Shown here: piece after piece, positions 1 to 8,234 of the stretch | Layout of the letters: each line of letters opens with the position of its first letter | Numbering within the stretch: position 1 is the stretch's first letter | Source of the DNA: Acidimicrobiales bacterium | GTDB lineage: Bacteria; Actinomycetota; Acidimicrobiia; Acidimicrobiales; Iamiaceae | Direction of reading: 5' to 3' | Assembly (NCBI GenBank): GCA_025463985.1 | Contig: JAODBM010000002.1 | Location: 1 to 64,000 of the forward strand | DNA length: 64,000 nt | Position numbers and translations under genes: made by a program | Notes under the pieces: model-generated | What the model was told of the DNA's origin: nothing | Seen by the model: only the letters and a program-made list of their open reading frames with translations | The model's database searches: none

Positions 1-724
1 GCCAGGCCAGCCGCCGGACCGCCCGGCGCACCTCGGCCTCGGCCGGCGGCCCGTCGGTGCCCGCGGCGGACGCACCGGCTGCCGGTCGCCCGGCGAGGTC
101 CACTGCCGACGACGACCCCGCGGGAGGTGCGTCCGCGGCGCGCCGGCGCCGCGGCCCACGGGTCACGCCGAAGAGGCCGACGACGAGCAGTGGCCACAGC
201 ACGTAGAACTGCTCCTCGATCGCGAGGCTCCACGTGTGCTGCAGCCACGAGGGCAGCAACGCCCGGTCCCAGTAGCCGGCCCCTCGGACGATCGAGAACC
301 AGTTGGCCACGTAGCCGAGCGTGGCCAGGCCCTCGCCTCGCAGCTGCCCGCGGTCGACGGCCCGCACGTGTCCATGCGCCGCGAGCCCGACGACCACCAG
401 CACGGCCAGCAGCGCGGGAAGCAGGCGGCGGGCCCGGCGGCCCCAGAACGCGGCCACGGAGATGCGCCCGGTCGCCGCCCACTCGAGCACCAGCAGCGAC
501 GTGATCAGGTACCCGGAGAGGACGAAGAACAGATCGACGCCGAGGTAGCCGCCGGTCAGGTGCCCTGCGTGGAACCACAGCACCCCCGCCACCGCGATCC
601 CGCGCAAGCCGTCGAGCGCTGGTACGTGCGCGAGCTTGCGCGGCCGCGACGCGCGGGCGAGCGACGTGGGGACTACGAGAGCCGCTCGATGACCATGGCC
701 ATGCCCTGGCCGCCGCCGACGCAC
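1..724 (-). CDS. Acyltransferase family 3 (OafA/YrhL type), partial
   Basis: The minus strand encodes the N-terminal part of a membrane acyltransferase; the C-terminus lies beyond position 1. The reading frame shows LDGLRGIAVAGVLWFHAG, whose His is the conserved catalytic His of the family. It continues with GGYLGVDLFFVLSGYLIT, an RRARRLLPALL segment and WSLAIEEQFYVLWP, the classic acyltransferase-3 signatures in the usual order and spacing. Family members acylate surface sugars or lipids at the membrane. After the IEEQFYVLWP helix there is a low-complexity Ala/Gly-rich loop, and the frame stays open to the edge. No ATG is available near the first conserved residues. A GTG at 724, inside the 3' end of the upstream thiolase gene, is the only plausible start I find, so the start is uncertain. 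Confidence 0.8.
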   Translation of the reverse strand, partial: MRRRRPGHGHGHRAALVVPTSLARASRPRKLAHVPALDGLRGIAVAGVLWFHAGHLTGGYLGVDLFFVLSGYLITSLLVLEWAATGRISVAAFWGRRARRLLPALLAVLVVVGLAAHGHVRAVDRGQLRGEGLATLGYVANWFSIVRGAGYWDRALLPSWLQHTWSLAIEEQFYVLWPLLVVGLFGVTRGPRRRRAADAPPAGSSSAVDLAGRPAAGASAAGTDGPPAEAEVRRAVRRLAW

Positions 725-1890
725 ATCGACTCGAGGCCGAACTGCTTGTCGTTGTCCTGCAGGCCGTGGATGAGCGTGGTCATGATGCGGGCGCCGGTCA
801 TACCGAACGGGTGGCCGATGGCGATGGCACCGCCGTTGACGTTGAGCTTGTCGTAGCTGATCCCGAGGGTGCGGGCCGAGGGGACCACCTGCGCGGCGAA
901 CGCCTCGTTGATCTCGACGAGGTCGATGTCGTCGATGGTCATGTTGGCCCGGCCGAGCGCCTGGCGGATGGCCTCGACCGGCCCGAGGCCCATGATCTCG
1001 GGGTTCAGCCCGGTCACGCCCGAGGCGACGATGCGGGCCAGCGGGGTGAGGCCGAGCTCTTTGGCCTTGGTGTCGCTCATGACGATCACCGCGGCGGCGC
1101 CGTCGTTGAGCGGGCACGCGTTGCCGGCGGTGACCCGGCCGTCGGGGCGGAAGGCCGGCTTCAGGTTGGCCAGGCCCTCTTTCGTCGTGCCGGCGCGGAT
1201 GCCGTCGTCACGCGTGACCGTGACCGCGTTGCCCTCGTCGTCGACGGTCTCGACCGGGGTGATCTCGTCTTCCCAGAACCCGTTCTCGAGCGACGCGGTG
1301 GCCCGCTGCTGCGAGAGGGCGGCGAACTCGTCCATGTCTTCGCGGCTCACGTTCTCGAGCTCGGCCACGTTCTCGGCCGTCTCGCCCATCGCGATGTAGA
1401 CGTCGGGCAGACCCTCGGCGGGCGCCCAGGCCCCCTGGCCGCCCTCGTGGCGCTTCGAGGTGCGGTTCTCGGCATCGGCAAAGAGCGGGTTGTGCGGGCC
1501 GGTGTCGGCGGCGCCGTACATGTAGCGGCTCACGGTCTCGACGCCCGAGGCGATGAACACGTCGCCCTCGCCGGCGCGGATCGCGTGGGCGGCCATGCGG
1601 ATCGTCTGCAGGGACGACGAGCAGTAGCGGTTCACGGTGACGCCCGGAACGTTGGGCATGCCGGCCTGGATGGCGGCCACGCGGGCGATGTTGTAGCCCG
1701 CCTCGCCGCCGGGCTGGCCACAGCCCATCAGCACGTCCTCGACCAGCTGGCGGTCGAGCTGCGGCACCTTGTTGAGCACGGTGTCGAGGATGAACCCGGA
1801 CAGGTCGTCGGGCCGGCAGTTCTTGAGCGAGCCCTTCACGGCCCGGCCGATGGGGGTGCGGGCGGTGGCGACGATCACGGCTTCGGGCAT
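673..1890 (-). CDS. Thiolase (acetyl-CoA C-acyltransferase, FadA type)
   Basis: A 405-residue thiolase of normal length, catalysing CoA-dependent cleavage of 3-oxoacyl-CoA in beta-oxidation. The nucleophile Cys lies in VNRYCSSSLQ (about residue 90). The base His lies in NGGAIAIGHPFGMTG, NEAFA precedes it, and the second Cys is in CVGGGQGM near the C-terminus, so all catalytic residues are present. A CAGGAG ribosome-binding site precedes the ATG. It differs clearly from the FadA6-type thiolase at 5971-7122 (different Cys context), so it probably has a broader fatty-acid role. No operator palindrome is seen in front of it. Confidence 0.93.
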   Translation of the reverse strand: MPEAVIVATARTPIGRAVKGSLKNCRPDDLSGFILDTVLNKVPQLDRQLVEDVLMGCGQPGGEAGYNIARVAAIQAGMPNVPGVTVNRYCSSSLQTIRMAAHAIRAGEGDVFIASGVETVSRYMYGAADTGPHNPLFADAENRTSKRHEGGQGAWAPAEGLPDVYIAMGETAENVAELENVSREDMDEFAALSQQRATASLENGFWEDEITPVETVDDEGNAVTVTRDDGIRAGTTKEGLANLKPAFRPDGRVTAGNACPLNDGAAAVIVMSDTKAKELGLTPLARIVASGVTGLNPEIMGLGPVEAIRQALGRANMTIDDIDLVEINEAFAAQVVPSARTLGISYDKLNVNGGAIAIGHPFGMTGARIMTTLIHGLQDNDKQFGLESMCVGGGQGMAMVIERLS

Positions 1891-1975
1891 GGTGGAGCGC
1901 TCCTGTGGAAGTCCCGGCGAGGCATCACTGTCTAGCGCGACGATCCACCCGGGTCACACCCGCTGCGACGCCGGC

Positions 1976-3112
1976 TCAGCCGGTGAGCCACTCCACCCAC
2001 GTGCCGTGGGGGTGCTGGTCGGCGAGGCGGGTCGCGGCGCGGCGGCCAGCCCGCCAGTCGATGCGCACCAGCGCGGTGAAGCGCGGGTCGTCGACGCCGT
2101 CGGGGCGCGCCGGGACCGGCAGGCCGGGCACCTCGAGCGGCTGCTCCGCGAAGACGAGCGACAGGTCGCGTCGGGCACCGAGCTGGTCGAGCGTGGCCAT
2201 GAGGTCGCGCTGGCGGGCCGGGAGGAGGTAGGCGAGCGCCCAGGTCGCGATCACGACCGCCAGCGCGTGCGCGGGCACCTCGTCGACCAGCGCCGCGACC
2301 CCATCCACCGCGTCGCCCGGCACCACGCGGGGCGGTCCAGCGTGGGCCAGGGCGATGGCGGTGCGCAGGCGGTGGATGCGCTCGGGCTGGTCGGGCCACT
2401 GGCAGGCCACGAGCCAGCGCGCGGCGGAGCGGTCGCCGAGGTCGACCGGATGCAGGTCGAGCCCGACCCGCGACGCGATCGTGGGCAGCTGCGCCGGCAC
2501 CGGCGCCGGCCGCTCGCCGCGCACGCGGCAGGTGAGCACCAGCGGCGAGGGCCCGCCGACCGCGCCGCCCGGCTCGAACCGGTACTCGTAGGCGTCGAGC
2601 CGCAGGTTGAGGCCGCCGCTGGCGCCGAGCTCGACCAGGCCGAGCGGCCGCGAACCTCCCGCTGGCGCGCCCGGAGCGTCCGCCGCCAACCCCGCCAGCG
2701 CGAGCACGAGCGGCCCGCAGCGGCCGACCTCGTTGGTCTGGGTGGCGCGGGTGGCCAGCCGCTGGGCCACGCCGTCGTGGTCGAGGGCGAGGCTGCGGAA
2801 GTGCGGCCAGGGGTCCTCGCCGCCGGATCCGACGACGCGCGGCGGGTCCGTGACCGAGGCGTACCAGGCCGCGAGCTGATCGCCCTCGCCCGCGAGCACC
2901 AGGTCGTGCACGGCCGCGAGCAGCAGGTTCGGCCGCCGCTGTTCCGTCGGGGCGAGGAACATGCGGGCGACGACCTCGGCGTCCTCCGCGGCGGCCTGGC
3001 AGATCCGGTGGTAGAGCGGCAGCTGGCGAGCGGTCTCGCCGGCGAACCGTCGGAAGTGCTCGGCCTGCTCGGCGAGCTCGGCCGGCCCGACCGGCGGCAT
3101 GGCGACGCTCAT
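1976..3112 (-). CDS. DUF2332 family protein
   Basis: A 378-residue protein of the DUF2332 family, which has no established function. It is recognised by an N-terminal helical region (AEHFRRFAGET, YHRICQAAAED), the RRPNLLLAAVHDLVLAG segment, FRSLALDH, and a Rossmann-like core with LVELGASGGLNLRLDAY that resembles an S-adenosylmethionine-binding loop. A methyltransferase-like fold is therefore plausible but not demonstrated. ATG 3112 is taken as the start because earlier codons run into the hairpin repeat at 3140-3187; ATG 3100 is an alternative. It lies downstream of the SDR gene on the same strand, separated by that hairpin. Confidence 0.8.
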   Translation of the reverse strand: MSVAMPPVGPAELAEQAEHFRRFAGETARQLPLYHRICQAAAEDAEVVARMFLAPTEQRRPNLLLAAVHDLVLAGEGDQLAAWYASVTDPPRVVGSGGEDPWPHFRSLALDHDGVAQRLATRATQTNEVGRCGPLVLALAGLAADAPGAPAGGSRPLGLVELGASGGLNLRLDAYEYRFEPGGAVGGPSPLVLTCRVRGERPAPVPAQLPTIASRVGLDLHPVDLGDRSAARWLVACQWPDQPERIHRLRTAIALAHAGPPRVVPGDAVDGVAALVDEVPAHALAVVIATWALAYLLPARQRDLMATLDQLGARRDLSLVFAEQPLEVPGLPVPARPDGVDDPRFTALVRIDWRAGRRAATRLADQHPHGTWVEWLTG

Positions 3113-3139
3113 CGGCCCCAGCTTCGCACCTCGGTCCCG

Positions 3140-3187
3140 AACTGGGCGGGGCTCCGGTCGCCGGAGCGGCCGCAACCCCGCCCAGTT
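3140..3187. repeat. Intergenic hairpin repeat, family A copy 1
   Basis: The arms AACTGGGCGGGG (3140-3151) and CCCCGCCCAGTT (3176-3187) are perfect inverted repeats. The interior holds a second palindrome, CTCCGG-TCG-CCGGAG. It starts 10 bp after the stop of the SDR gene at 3198, so it may act as a terminator. Two further copies sit at 20440-20549, also directly after an SDR stop. Confidence 0.8.
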
Positions 3188-3197
3188 GCTGGGGTGG

Positions 3198-4112
3198 TCA
3201 GCCGGCGCCGTAGATCGGGGTCGGCGGCGGCTCGTGGGCGAGCAGCTCGCGGATGGCGGGGCCGACGTCGGCCGGGTCCCAGCGGGCGCCGTTGTCGATC
3301 ACCGTGCCGTGGCGCCAGCCGTCGGCGACCGACACCTTGCCGCCCTCGACCTCGAAGACGCGACCGGTGACCCCGGCGGCGTCGGCCGAGCCCAGCCACA
3401 CCACCAGCGGCGACACGTTCTCCGGGGCCATCTCGTCGAAGGCGTCGGGGTCGTCGGGCGCGGCCATCGTGCCCGCGAAGACCTGCTCGGTCATGCGGGT
3501 GCGGGCGGCCGGGGCGATCGCGTTGGCGGTGATGCCGTAGCGGCCGAGCTCGGCCGCCTGCACGAGCGTGAGGGCGGCGATCCCGCCCTTGGCCGCCGAG
3601 TACGCCGACTGGCCGACGCTGCCCATCAGCCCCGCCCCCGACGTCGTGTTGACGATGCGGGCATCGACGGGGTGCCCGGCCTTGGCCTGGTCCCGCCAGT
3701 GCGCCACGGCCCAGCGAGCGGGGGCGAAGTGGCCCTTGAGGTGGACCTTCATCGTCAGGTCCCACTCGTCCTCGGTGGCGTTGGCGAACATGCGGTCGCG
3801 CACGACGCCGGCGTTGTTGACCACGACGTGCAGCTCGCCGAAGGCGTCGATGGCCGCGGCGATGAGGCGCCGGGCACCGTCCCAGTCGGACACGTCGTCG
3901 CCGTTGGCGACCGCCTCGCCGCCCGCGGCCCTGATGGCCTCGACCACCTCGCCGGCCGGTCCGGTCGAGCCGCCGGTGCCGTCGAGCTCGGCCCCGATGT
4001 CGTTCACGACGACCTGCGCCCCCTGCTGGGCGAACTCGAGGGCGTGGGCTCGGCCGATGCCCCGGCCGGCCCCGGTGACGACGACGACCCGCCCTGCGCA
4101 GATGCCCGGCAT
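3198..4112 (-). CDS. SDR family oxidoreductase (Rv3548c-like)
   Basis: A 304-residue short-chain dehydrogenase of the longer type with a C-terminal extension. The NAD-binding TGAGRGIG is near residue 14, NNAG near 100, and the catalytic Ser and Tyr-Lys are in TTSGAG and YSAAK. The N-terminal region and the C-terminal EGGKVSVADGW/GARWDPADVGP segment resemble the mycobacterial SDR encoded by Rv3548c beside the cholesterol ring C/D genes; this is from memory, not an alignment. It is probably a hydroxyacyl-CoA or hydroxysteroid dehydrogenase. It is divergent from the LLM gene at 4177, and the shared intergenic region holds a perfect operator palindrome at 4139-4153. Confidence 0.9.
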   Translation of the reverse strand: MPGICAGRVVVVTGAGRGIGRAHALEFAQQGAQVVVNDIGAELDGTGGSTGPAGEVVEAIRAAGGEAVANGDDVSDWDGARRLIAAAIDAFGELHVVVNNAGVVRDRMFANATEDEWDLTMKVHLKGHFAPARWAVAHWRDQAKAGHPVDARIVNTTSGAGLMGSVGQSAYSAAKGGIAALTLVQAAELGRYGITANAIAPAARTRMTEQVFAGTMAAPDDPDAFDEMAPENVSPLVVWLGSADAAGVTGRVFEVEGGKVSVADGWRHGTVIDNGARWDPADVGPAIRELLAHEPPPTPIYGAG

Positions 4113-4138
4113 GTGGTGCTGCTCCGATCGTGAGACTC

Positions 4139-4153
4139 CTGACGGTCCGTCAG
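4139..4153. promoter_or_regulatory. TetR-type operator palindrome, site 1
   Basis: CTGACGGTCCGTCAG is a perfect 6-bp inverted repeat around a 3-bp centre, located between the divergent SDR (start 4112) and LLM oxidoreductase (start 4177). TACGGT lies 8 bp before the LLM GTG and could be its -10 box. One of eleven such sites in the window. Confidence 0.75.
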
Positions 4154-4176
4154 ATTAACCGCTACGGTGCGACGCC

Positions 4177-5028
4177 GTGGACCTCGGCCTCACCATCTTC
4201 GCCACCGACCAGAGCGTCCATCCCGTCGAGCTGGCGCGGGAAGCGGAGGACCGCGGCTTCACGTCGCTCTGGGTGCCCGAGCACACGCACATCCCGACGA
4301 GCCGCCGCACGCCGGCGCCCGCGGGCGAGCCGCTCGCGGAGGAGTACAAGCGATCGCTCGACCCGTTCGTCGCGCTGTCGATGGCGGCCGCGGTCACGAC
4401 TCGGCTGCGGGTCGGGACCGGCATCGCGCTGCCGGCGCAGCGCGACCCGATCATCACGGCGAAGGAGGCGGCCAGCCTCGACCACCTCTCCGGCGGCCGC
4501 TTCGCGCTGGGCTGCGGCTACGGGTGGAACATCGACGAGCTCGAGCAGCACGGCGGCTCGAAGGCCACGCGCCGCGCCGTCACCCGCGAGCGCGTACTGG
4601 CGATGCAGGCGCTGTGGGGCGACGAGGTCGCGGCGTTCGAGGGCGACCACGTGCGGCTCGAGCCGTCATGGGCCTGGCCCAAGCCGGTGCAGCGCGGCGC
4701 CGACGGGCGACCCCGCGTGCCGGTGCTGCTCGGCGGCGCCGCGGGTCCGATCCTGTTCTCGCACATCGCCGAGTTCGCGGACGGCTGGATCCCGATCGGT
4801 GGCGCCGGCCTGGCCACCGCCCTCGCCGACCTGCGGGCCGCGCTCGACGCCGTCGGCCGCGACTTGGCCGACCTGCAGATCATCCCGTTCGGGACGTTGC
4901 CCGACCGCGGCAAGCTCGACCACTACGAGTCGCTCGGCGTGACCGAGACCGTGCTGCGCGTCCCTTCCGCCGGCCGCGACGAGGTCCTGCGCACCCTCGA
5001 CGGCTTCGCTCCCTTCCTCGACCGCTAG
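4177..5028 (+). CDS. LLM class F420-dependent oxidoreductase
   Basis: A 283-residue luciferase-like monooxygenase domain protein of the F420-dependent type. Visible features are GLTIFATDQSV at the N-terminus, REAEDRGFTSLWVPEH, LRVGTGIALPAQRDP, KEAASLDHLSGGRF, and VPVLLGGAAG with FADGWIPIG near the C-terminus. These are the barrel strands and phosphate-binding segments usual in this family. The substrate cannot be read from the sequence. It starts with GTG 24 bp after the operator palindrome, and the context suggests co-regulation with steroid or lipid genes. Confidence 0.9.
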   Translation: MDLGLTIFATDQSVHPVELAREAEDRGFTSLWVPEHTHIPTSRRTPAPAGEPLAEEYKRSLDPFVALSMAAAVTTRLRVGTGIALPAQRDPIITAKEAASLDHLSGGRFALGCGYGWNIDELEQHGGSKATRRAVTRERVLAMQALWGDEVAAFEGDHVRLEPSWAWPKPVQRGADGRPRVPVLLGGAAGPILFSHIAEFADGWIPIGGAGLATALADLRAALDAVGRDLADLQIIPFGTLPDRGKLDHYESLGVTETVLRVPSAGRDEVLRTLDGFAPFLDR

Positions 5029-5053
5029 CGCGGGTTCGCGCCAGGCTGGCGGC

Positions 5054-5890
5054 ATGGCACTGGGGGTGATGGTCGAGGACCCGGACGACCCGCGGTTGGC
5101 GGACTACCTGGCGCTCAACGATCCGGCCGGGCGGCGGCGCGTCGAGCGGGCCGGGCAGTTCTTCGTCGTCGAGGGGACGCTCGCCATCGAGCGGCTGCTG
5201 ACCGTTCCGGGGTGGCAGGTCCGCTCGCTGCTCCTGCTGCCCCGCGTGGCCGAGCGCCTGGCGGAGCGTCTGGGCGATCGGCTGCACGCGGTCGGCGCGC
5301 CGGTGCTCGTCGCGCCCGAGCCCGTGCTGCGGCGCGTCGTCGGGTTCGACCTGCACCGGGGCGCGCTGGCCTCGGTCGACCGCAAGCCACCCGCCGAGCC
5401 CGCCGACGTCGTGACGGGCACCCGGCTGCTGCTTGCACTGGAGGGCGTGAACGACCACGAGAACCTCGGCTCCCTCTACCGGAACGCGGCGGCGTTCGGC
5501 GTCGGCGCCGTGCTGCTCGACCCGACCAGCGCCGATCCGTTCTACCGCCGGTCGGTGCGCGTCTCGATGGGCCACGTGCTCGGCATCCCGACCGGCCGGC
5601 TCGAGGCGTTCCCCGCCGGTGTCGAGCAGCTGCACGCGCTCGGCGCCACCGTCGTGGCGCTCACGCCCGCGCCCGACGCCGTCGCGCTGCGCGAGCTCGA
5701 CGTGGACGCGTTCGGCGGACGGCCGGTCGTCGTGCTGGTGGGCGCCGAGGGTCCGGGCCTCACCGCCACCGCGCTCGACGCCGCTGACGTCCGGGTCCGG
5801 ATCCCCATGGCCCCCGGCATCGACTCGCTCAACGTCGCCACCGCCGCCGCCATCGTCCTGCACCACCTCACCCCAGCGAATGTGGAGTAG
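5054..5890 (+). CDS. SpoU/TrmH family RNA 2'-O-methyltransferase
   Basis: A 278-residue RNA ribose methyltransferase. The N-terminal substrate-binding part has FFVVEGTLAIERLL. The SPOUT knot domain shows motif 1 ALEGVNDHENLGSLYRNAAAFG (about residues 129-150), motif 2 VVVLVGAEGPGL and motif 3 IPMAPGIDSLNVATAAAIVLHH, with the invariant Asn, Glu and Ser-Leu-Asn residues present. It would modify rRNA or tRNA. It is a housekeeping-type gene between metabolic genes. Its last codons and stop (ending Asn-Val-Glu-stop) lie inside a long perfect hairpin repeat, an arrangement seen again at the end of the unrelated SDR at 36436. Confidence 0.93.
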   Translation: MALGVMVEDPDDPRLADYLALNDPAGRRRVERAGQFFVVEGTLAIERLLTVPGWQVRSLLLLPRVAERLAERLGDRLHAVGAPVLVAPEPVLRRVVGFDLHRGALASVDRKPPAEPADVVTGTRLLLALEGVNDHENLGSLYRNAAAFGVGAVLLDPTSADPFYRRSVRVSMGHVLGIPTGRLEAFPAGVEQLHALGATVVALTPAPDAVALRELDVDAFGGRPVVVLVGAEGPGLTATALDAADVRVRIPMAPGIDSLNVATAAAIVLHHLTPANVE

Positions 5891-5933
5891 AAGCGGTCGC
5901 TCCCACGACCGCTTCTACTCCACATTCGCTGGG
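5872..5933. repeat. Hairpin repeat, family B copy 1 (carries a stop codon)
   Basis: A perfect 28-bp inverted repeat: left arm 5872-5899, loop CTCCCA, right arm 5906-5933. It contains TGTGGAGTAGAAGCGGTCG and its complement. The left arm supplies the last codons and TAG stop of the SpoU gene. A second, imperfect copy is at 36394-36456. Confidence 0.9.
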
Positions 5934-5970
5934 TGTGGGTGGGGGTCTGGGTGGGGGTGTGGGTGGGGGG
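5931..5970 (+). repeat. G-rich tandem tract between convergent genes
   Basis: Forty bases made almost only of GGGTGT, GGGTGGGGG and related units. At least six runs of three or more G lie on the plus strand between the SpoU hairpin and the FadA6 stop at 5971. It could form a G-quadruplex in DNA or in read-through SpoU mRNA. Confidence 0.7.
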
Positions 5971-7122
5971 TCAGGCCAGGCGCTCGATGATGGTCACGTT
6001 GGCCTGGCCGCCGCCCTCGCACATCGTCTGCAGGCCGTAGCGGCCGCCGGTCTGCTCGAGGTGGTTGAGCAGCGTGGTCATGAGGCGCACGCCGGTGGCG
6101 CCGAGGGGGTGGCCGAGGGCGATGGCCCCGCCGTTCGGGTTGACCTTGGCCATGTCCGGCTGCAGCTCTTTGGCCCAGGCCAGCACGACCGAGGCGAAGG
6201 CCTCGTTGATCTCGACCGCATCGATGTCGTCGAGCGACATGCCGGCCTTGTCGAGGGCGTAGCGGGTGGCGGGGATCGGCGCGGTGAGCATGAAGATCGG
6301 GTCGTCGCCCCGCACGCTCATGTGGTGGATGCGGGCCCGCGGCGTGAGCCCGTGGTCCTTCAGCGCCTGCTCGCTCACGATGAGCATCGCCGCCGAGGCA
6401 TCGCTGATCTGGCTGGCGACCGCGGCGGTGACCCGGCCGCCCTCGACGAGCGTCGGCAGGCTGCGGATCTTGTCCCAGTTGGGCTCACGGGGACCCTCGT
6501 CGTGGTCGAGCCCGGCGAGGGGCGCGATCTCCGCCTCGAACCGGCCCTCGGCCGCCGCCCGCAGCGCGCGGGTGTGGGACTCCACCGCGAAGGCCTCCAT
6601 GTCGTCGCGGGAGATGTCCCACTTCTCGGCGATCATCTCGGCGCCGCGGAACTGGCTGACCTCACCGTCGCCATAGCGGGCGACCCAGCCGGGCGACCCG
6701 GTGAACGGGTCGGCGAAGCCGAGCGGCACGGCGAGCGAGTTGGCCGAGCCGATCGGGATCTGCGACATCTGCTGGACGCCGCCGGCCACCACCATGTCGT
6801 TGACCCCGGCCATCACCGCCTGCGCCGCGAAGTGCACGGCTTGCTGCGCCGAACCGCACTGCCGGTCGACGGTGGTGCCCGGCACGGCCTCGGGCAGGCC
6901 GGCGACCAGCCAGCACGTGCGGGCGATGTCACCGGCCTGCCCGCCGATCGAGTCGACGTTGCCGAAGATCACGTCGTCGACGGCGTTGGGGTCGATGCCC
7001 GTGCGCTCGACCAACGCCTTGATCGAGTGCGCGCCGAGGTCTGCCGGGTGCACGCCGCTCAGCGCGCCGCCACGCTTGCCGACGGGGGTGCGGACGGCGT
7101 CGACGATGTAGGCCTCGGGCAT
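5971..7122 (-). CDS. fadA6: Steroid thiolase FadA6
   Basis: A 383-residue thiolase that closely resembles mycobacterial FadA6, which cleaves a ring-opened dioxo-acid CoA ester late in steroid ring C/D breakdown. Matching signatures are VDAVRTPVGKRGGALSG at the N-terminus, SIGGQAGDIAR, the nucleophile Cys in DRQCGSAQQAV (near residue 90), MSQIPIGSA, SQFRGAEMIAEKW, NEAFA, the base His in NPNGGAIALGHPLG and the second Cys in CEGGGQANV. It is the last gene of a three-gene unit after two acyl-CoA dehydrogenases, 27 bp downstream of the second. The recognition comes from remembered family sequences rather than a search. Confidence 0.88.
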   Translation of the reverse strand: MPEAYIVDAVRTPVGKRGGALSGVHPADLGAHSIKALVERTGIDPNAVDDVIFGNVDSIGGQAGDIARTCWLVAGLPEAVPGTTVDRQCGSAQQAVHFAAQAVMAGVNDMVVAGGVQQMSQIPIGSANSLAVPLGFADPFTGSPGWVARYGDGEVSQFRGAEMIAEKWDISRDDMEAFAVESHTRALRAAAEGRFEAEIAPLAGLDHDEGPREPNWDKIRSLPTLVEGGRVTAAVASQISDASAAMLIVSEQALKDHGLTPRARIHHMSVRGDDPIFMLTAPIPATRYALDKAGMSLDDIDAVEINEAFASVVLAWAKELQPDMAKVNPNGGAIALGHPLGATGVRLMTTLLNHLEQTGGRYGLQTMCEGGGQANVTIIERLA

Positions 7123-7149
7123 GGGAGCTCCTCGTTCAGTGGATTGCGG

Positions 7150-8223
7150 TCAGATCCCGAGCGCGGTCGCGACCCGGTTGCGGTGCCAGCCGGCCGAGCC
7201 CCACGCCCGGGCCAGCGCTTCGGCGCGCTTGAGATAGAGGTGCAGGTCGTACTCGACGGTGTAGCCGATCGCGCCATGGCACTGCAGGGCCTTGCGGCCT
7301 ACGAGCCGCGCCGCGTCGGATGCCATCGCCTTCGCCATCGACGCGTCCCGCGCCGCCTCGGGCGCTCCCGTCGCGAGCGACCATGCCGCCCGGTAGACCG
7401 CCGGCGCCGCGAAGGTGAGCTGGAGCGCGGCGTCGGCCAAGTGGTGCTTGACCGCCTGCTGCGACCCCACCGGCACGCCGAACTGCCTGCGCTCGCTGAC
7501 GTAGCCGACCGTGAGGTCCAGCATCCGCCGGCCCAACCCGACCAGCTGGGCCGCCGTCCCGAGCGCACCGCGGTCGAAGGCGAGCGCCGCGTCGTCAGGG
7601 GTGCCGCAGCGTCCGACCTCCTTCCACTGCTGGAGAACAAGCGGCGCACGGGCACCGTCGAGCGCCGCCTCGATGCGGCGGGGCGTCCCCGGCTTCGGGC
7701 CACGGGTGAGCCCGCCCTCCACCCGTCGGGCCTGCCAGTGGCGACCGCTGGTCCGCTGGTCGAGGAGCACGACCCGATCGACCCGATCCCCCCAGGCGAC
7801 GAGGTCGTCGAGCGGGACCACTCCGACGGTGGCGGTGCCCGCGACGATCCCGGGGACCAGCCCGTCCGGGTCTCCGGCTGCGGCCAGCAGCGGCCCGGCC
7901 ACGCACACGGTCTCCACGAACGGGTGCGGGAGCGCGGCGAAGCCGGTCTCCTCGGCGAGCAGGACCCAGTCGACCTCGGTCAGCCCGAGCCCGCCATGCG
8001 CTTGAGGCACCGCCATGCCGAGCACGCCCATCTCGGCCAGGGCCACCCACACGCGCTCGATCCTCGGGGGATCGGCTCGTGCGCCGTCGCCCTTGCGGGC
8101 GCCGTGCTCGTCCGGCCCCTCGGGCCACGCGGCGCGCACCACCTCGGGCGGGCACTCCTTGGCCAGGAGGTCACGGACGGCGTCCCGGAACGCGAGCTGG
8201 TCGTCGTCGAACGCGAAGTGCAC
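7150..8223 (-). CDS. Acyl-CoA dehydrogenase, short partner subunit (FadE32/FadE33 type)
   Basis: A 357-residue acyl-CoA dehydrogenase-like protein. The N-terminal helical domain starts HFAFDDDQLAFRDAVRDLLA, MGVLGMAVPQAHGGLGLTEVDW follows, and the C-terminal domain has YVSERRQFGVPVGSQQAVKH and QCHGAIGYTVEYDLHLYLKRA. The middle beta domain is short and divergent, which is typical of one subunit of the alpha2beta2 dehydrogenases used in steroid catabolism. The start is GTG 8223, only 11 bp after the stop of the FadE31-like gene, so the two are very likely co-translated and may form a heteromer. An overlapping longer frame reaching back into the upstream gene is not real. Confidence 0.85.
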   Translation of the reverse strand: MHFAFDDDQLAFRDAVRDLLAKECPPEVVRAAWPEGPDEHGARKGDGARADPPRIERVWVALAEMGVLGMAVPQAHGGLGLTEVDWVLLAEETGFAALPHPFVETVCVAGPLLAAAGDPDGLVPGIVAGTATVGVVPLDDLVAWGDRVDRVVLLDQRTSGRHWQARRVEGGLTRGPKPGTPRRIEAALDGARAPLVLQQWKEVGRCGTPDDAALAFDRGALGTAAQLVGLGRRMLDLTVGYVSERRQFGVPVGSQQAVKHHLADAALQLTFAAPAVYRAAWSLATGAPEAARDASMAKAMASDAARLVGRKALQCHGAIGYTVEYDLHLYLKRAEALARAWGSAGWHRNRVATALGI

Positions 8224-8234
8224 GGCGGGGCGGC

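Noticed and set aside
5872-5933. Family B hairpins as integrase attachment sites
   Set aside because: The two copies are at unrelated loci with no recombinase nearby and lie at gene stops; a dispersed palindromic repeat fits better.
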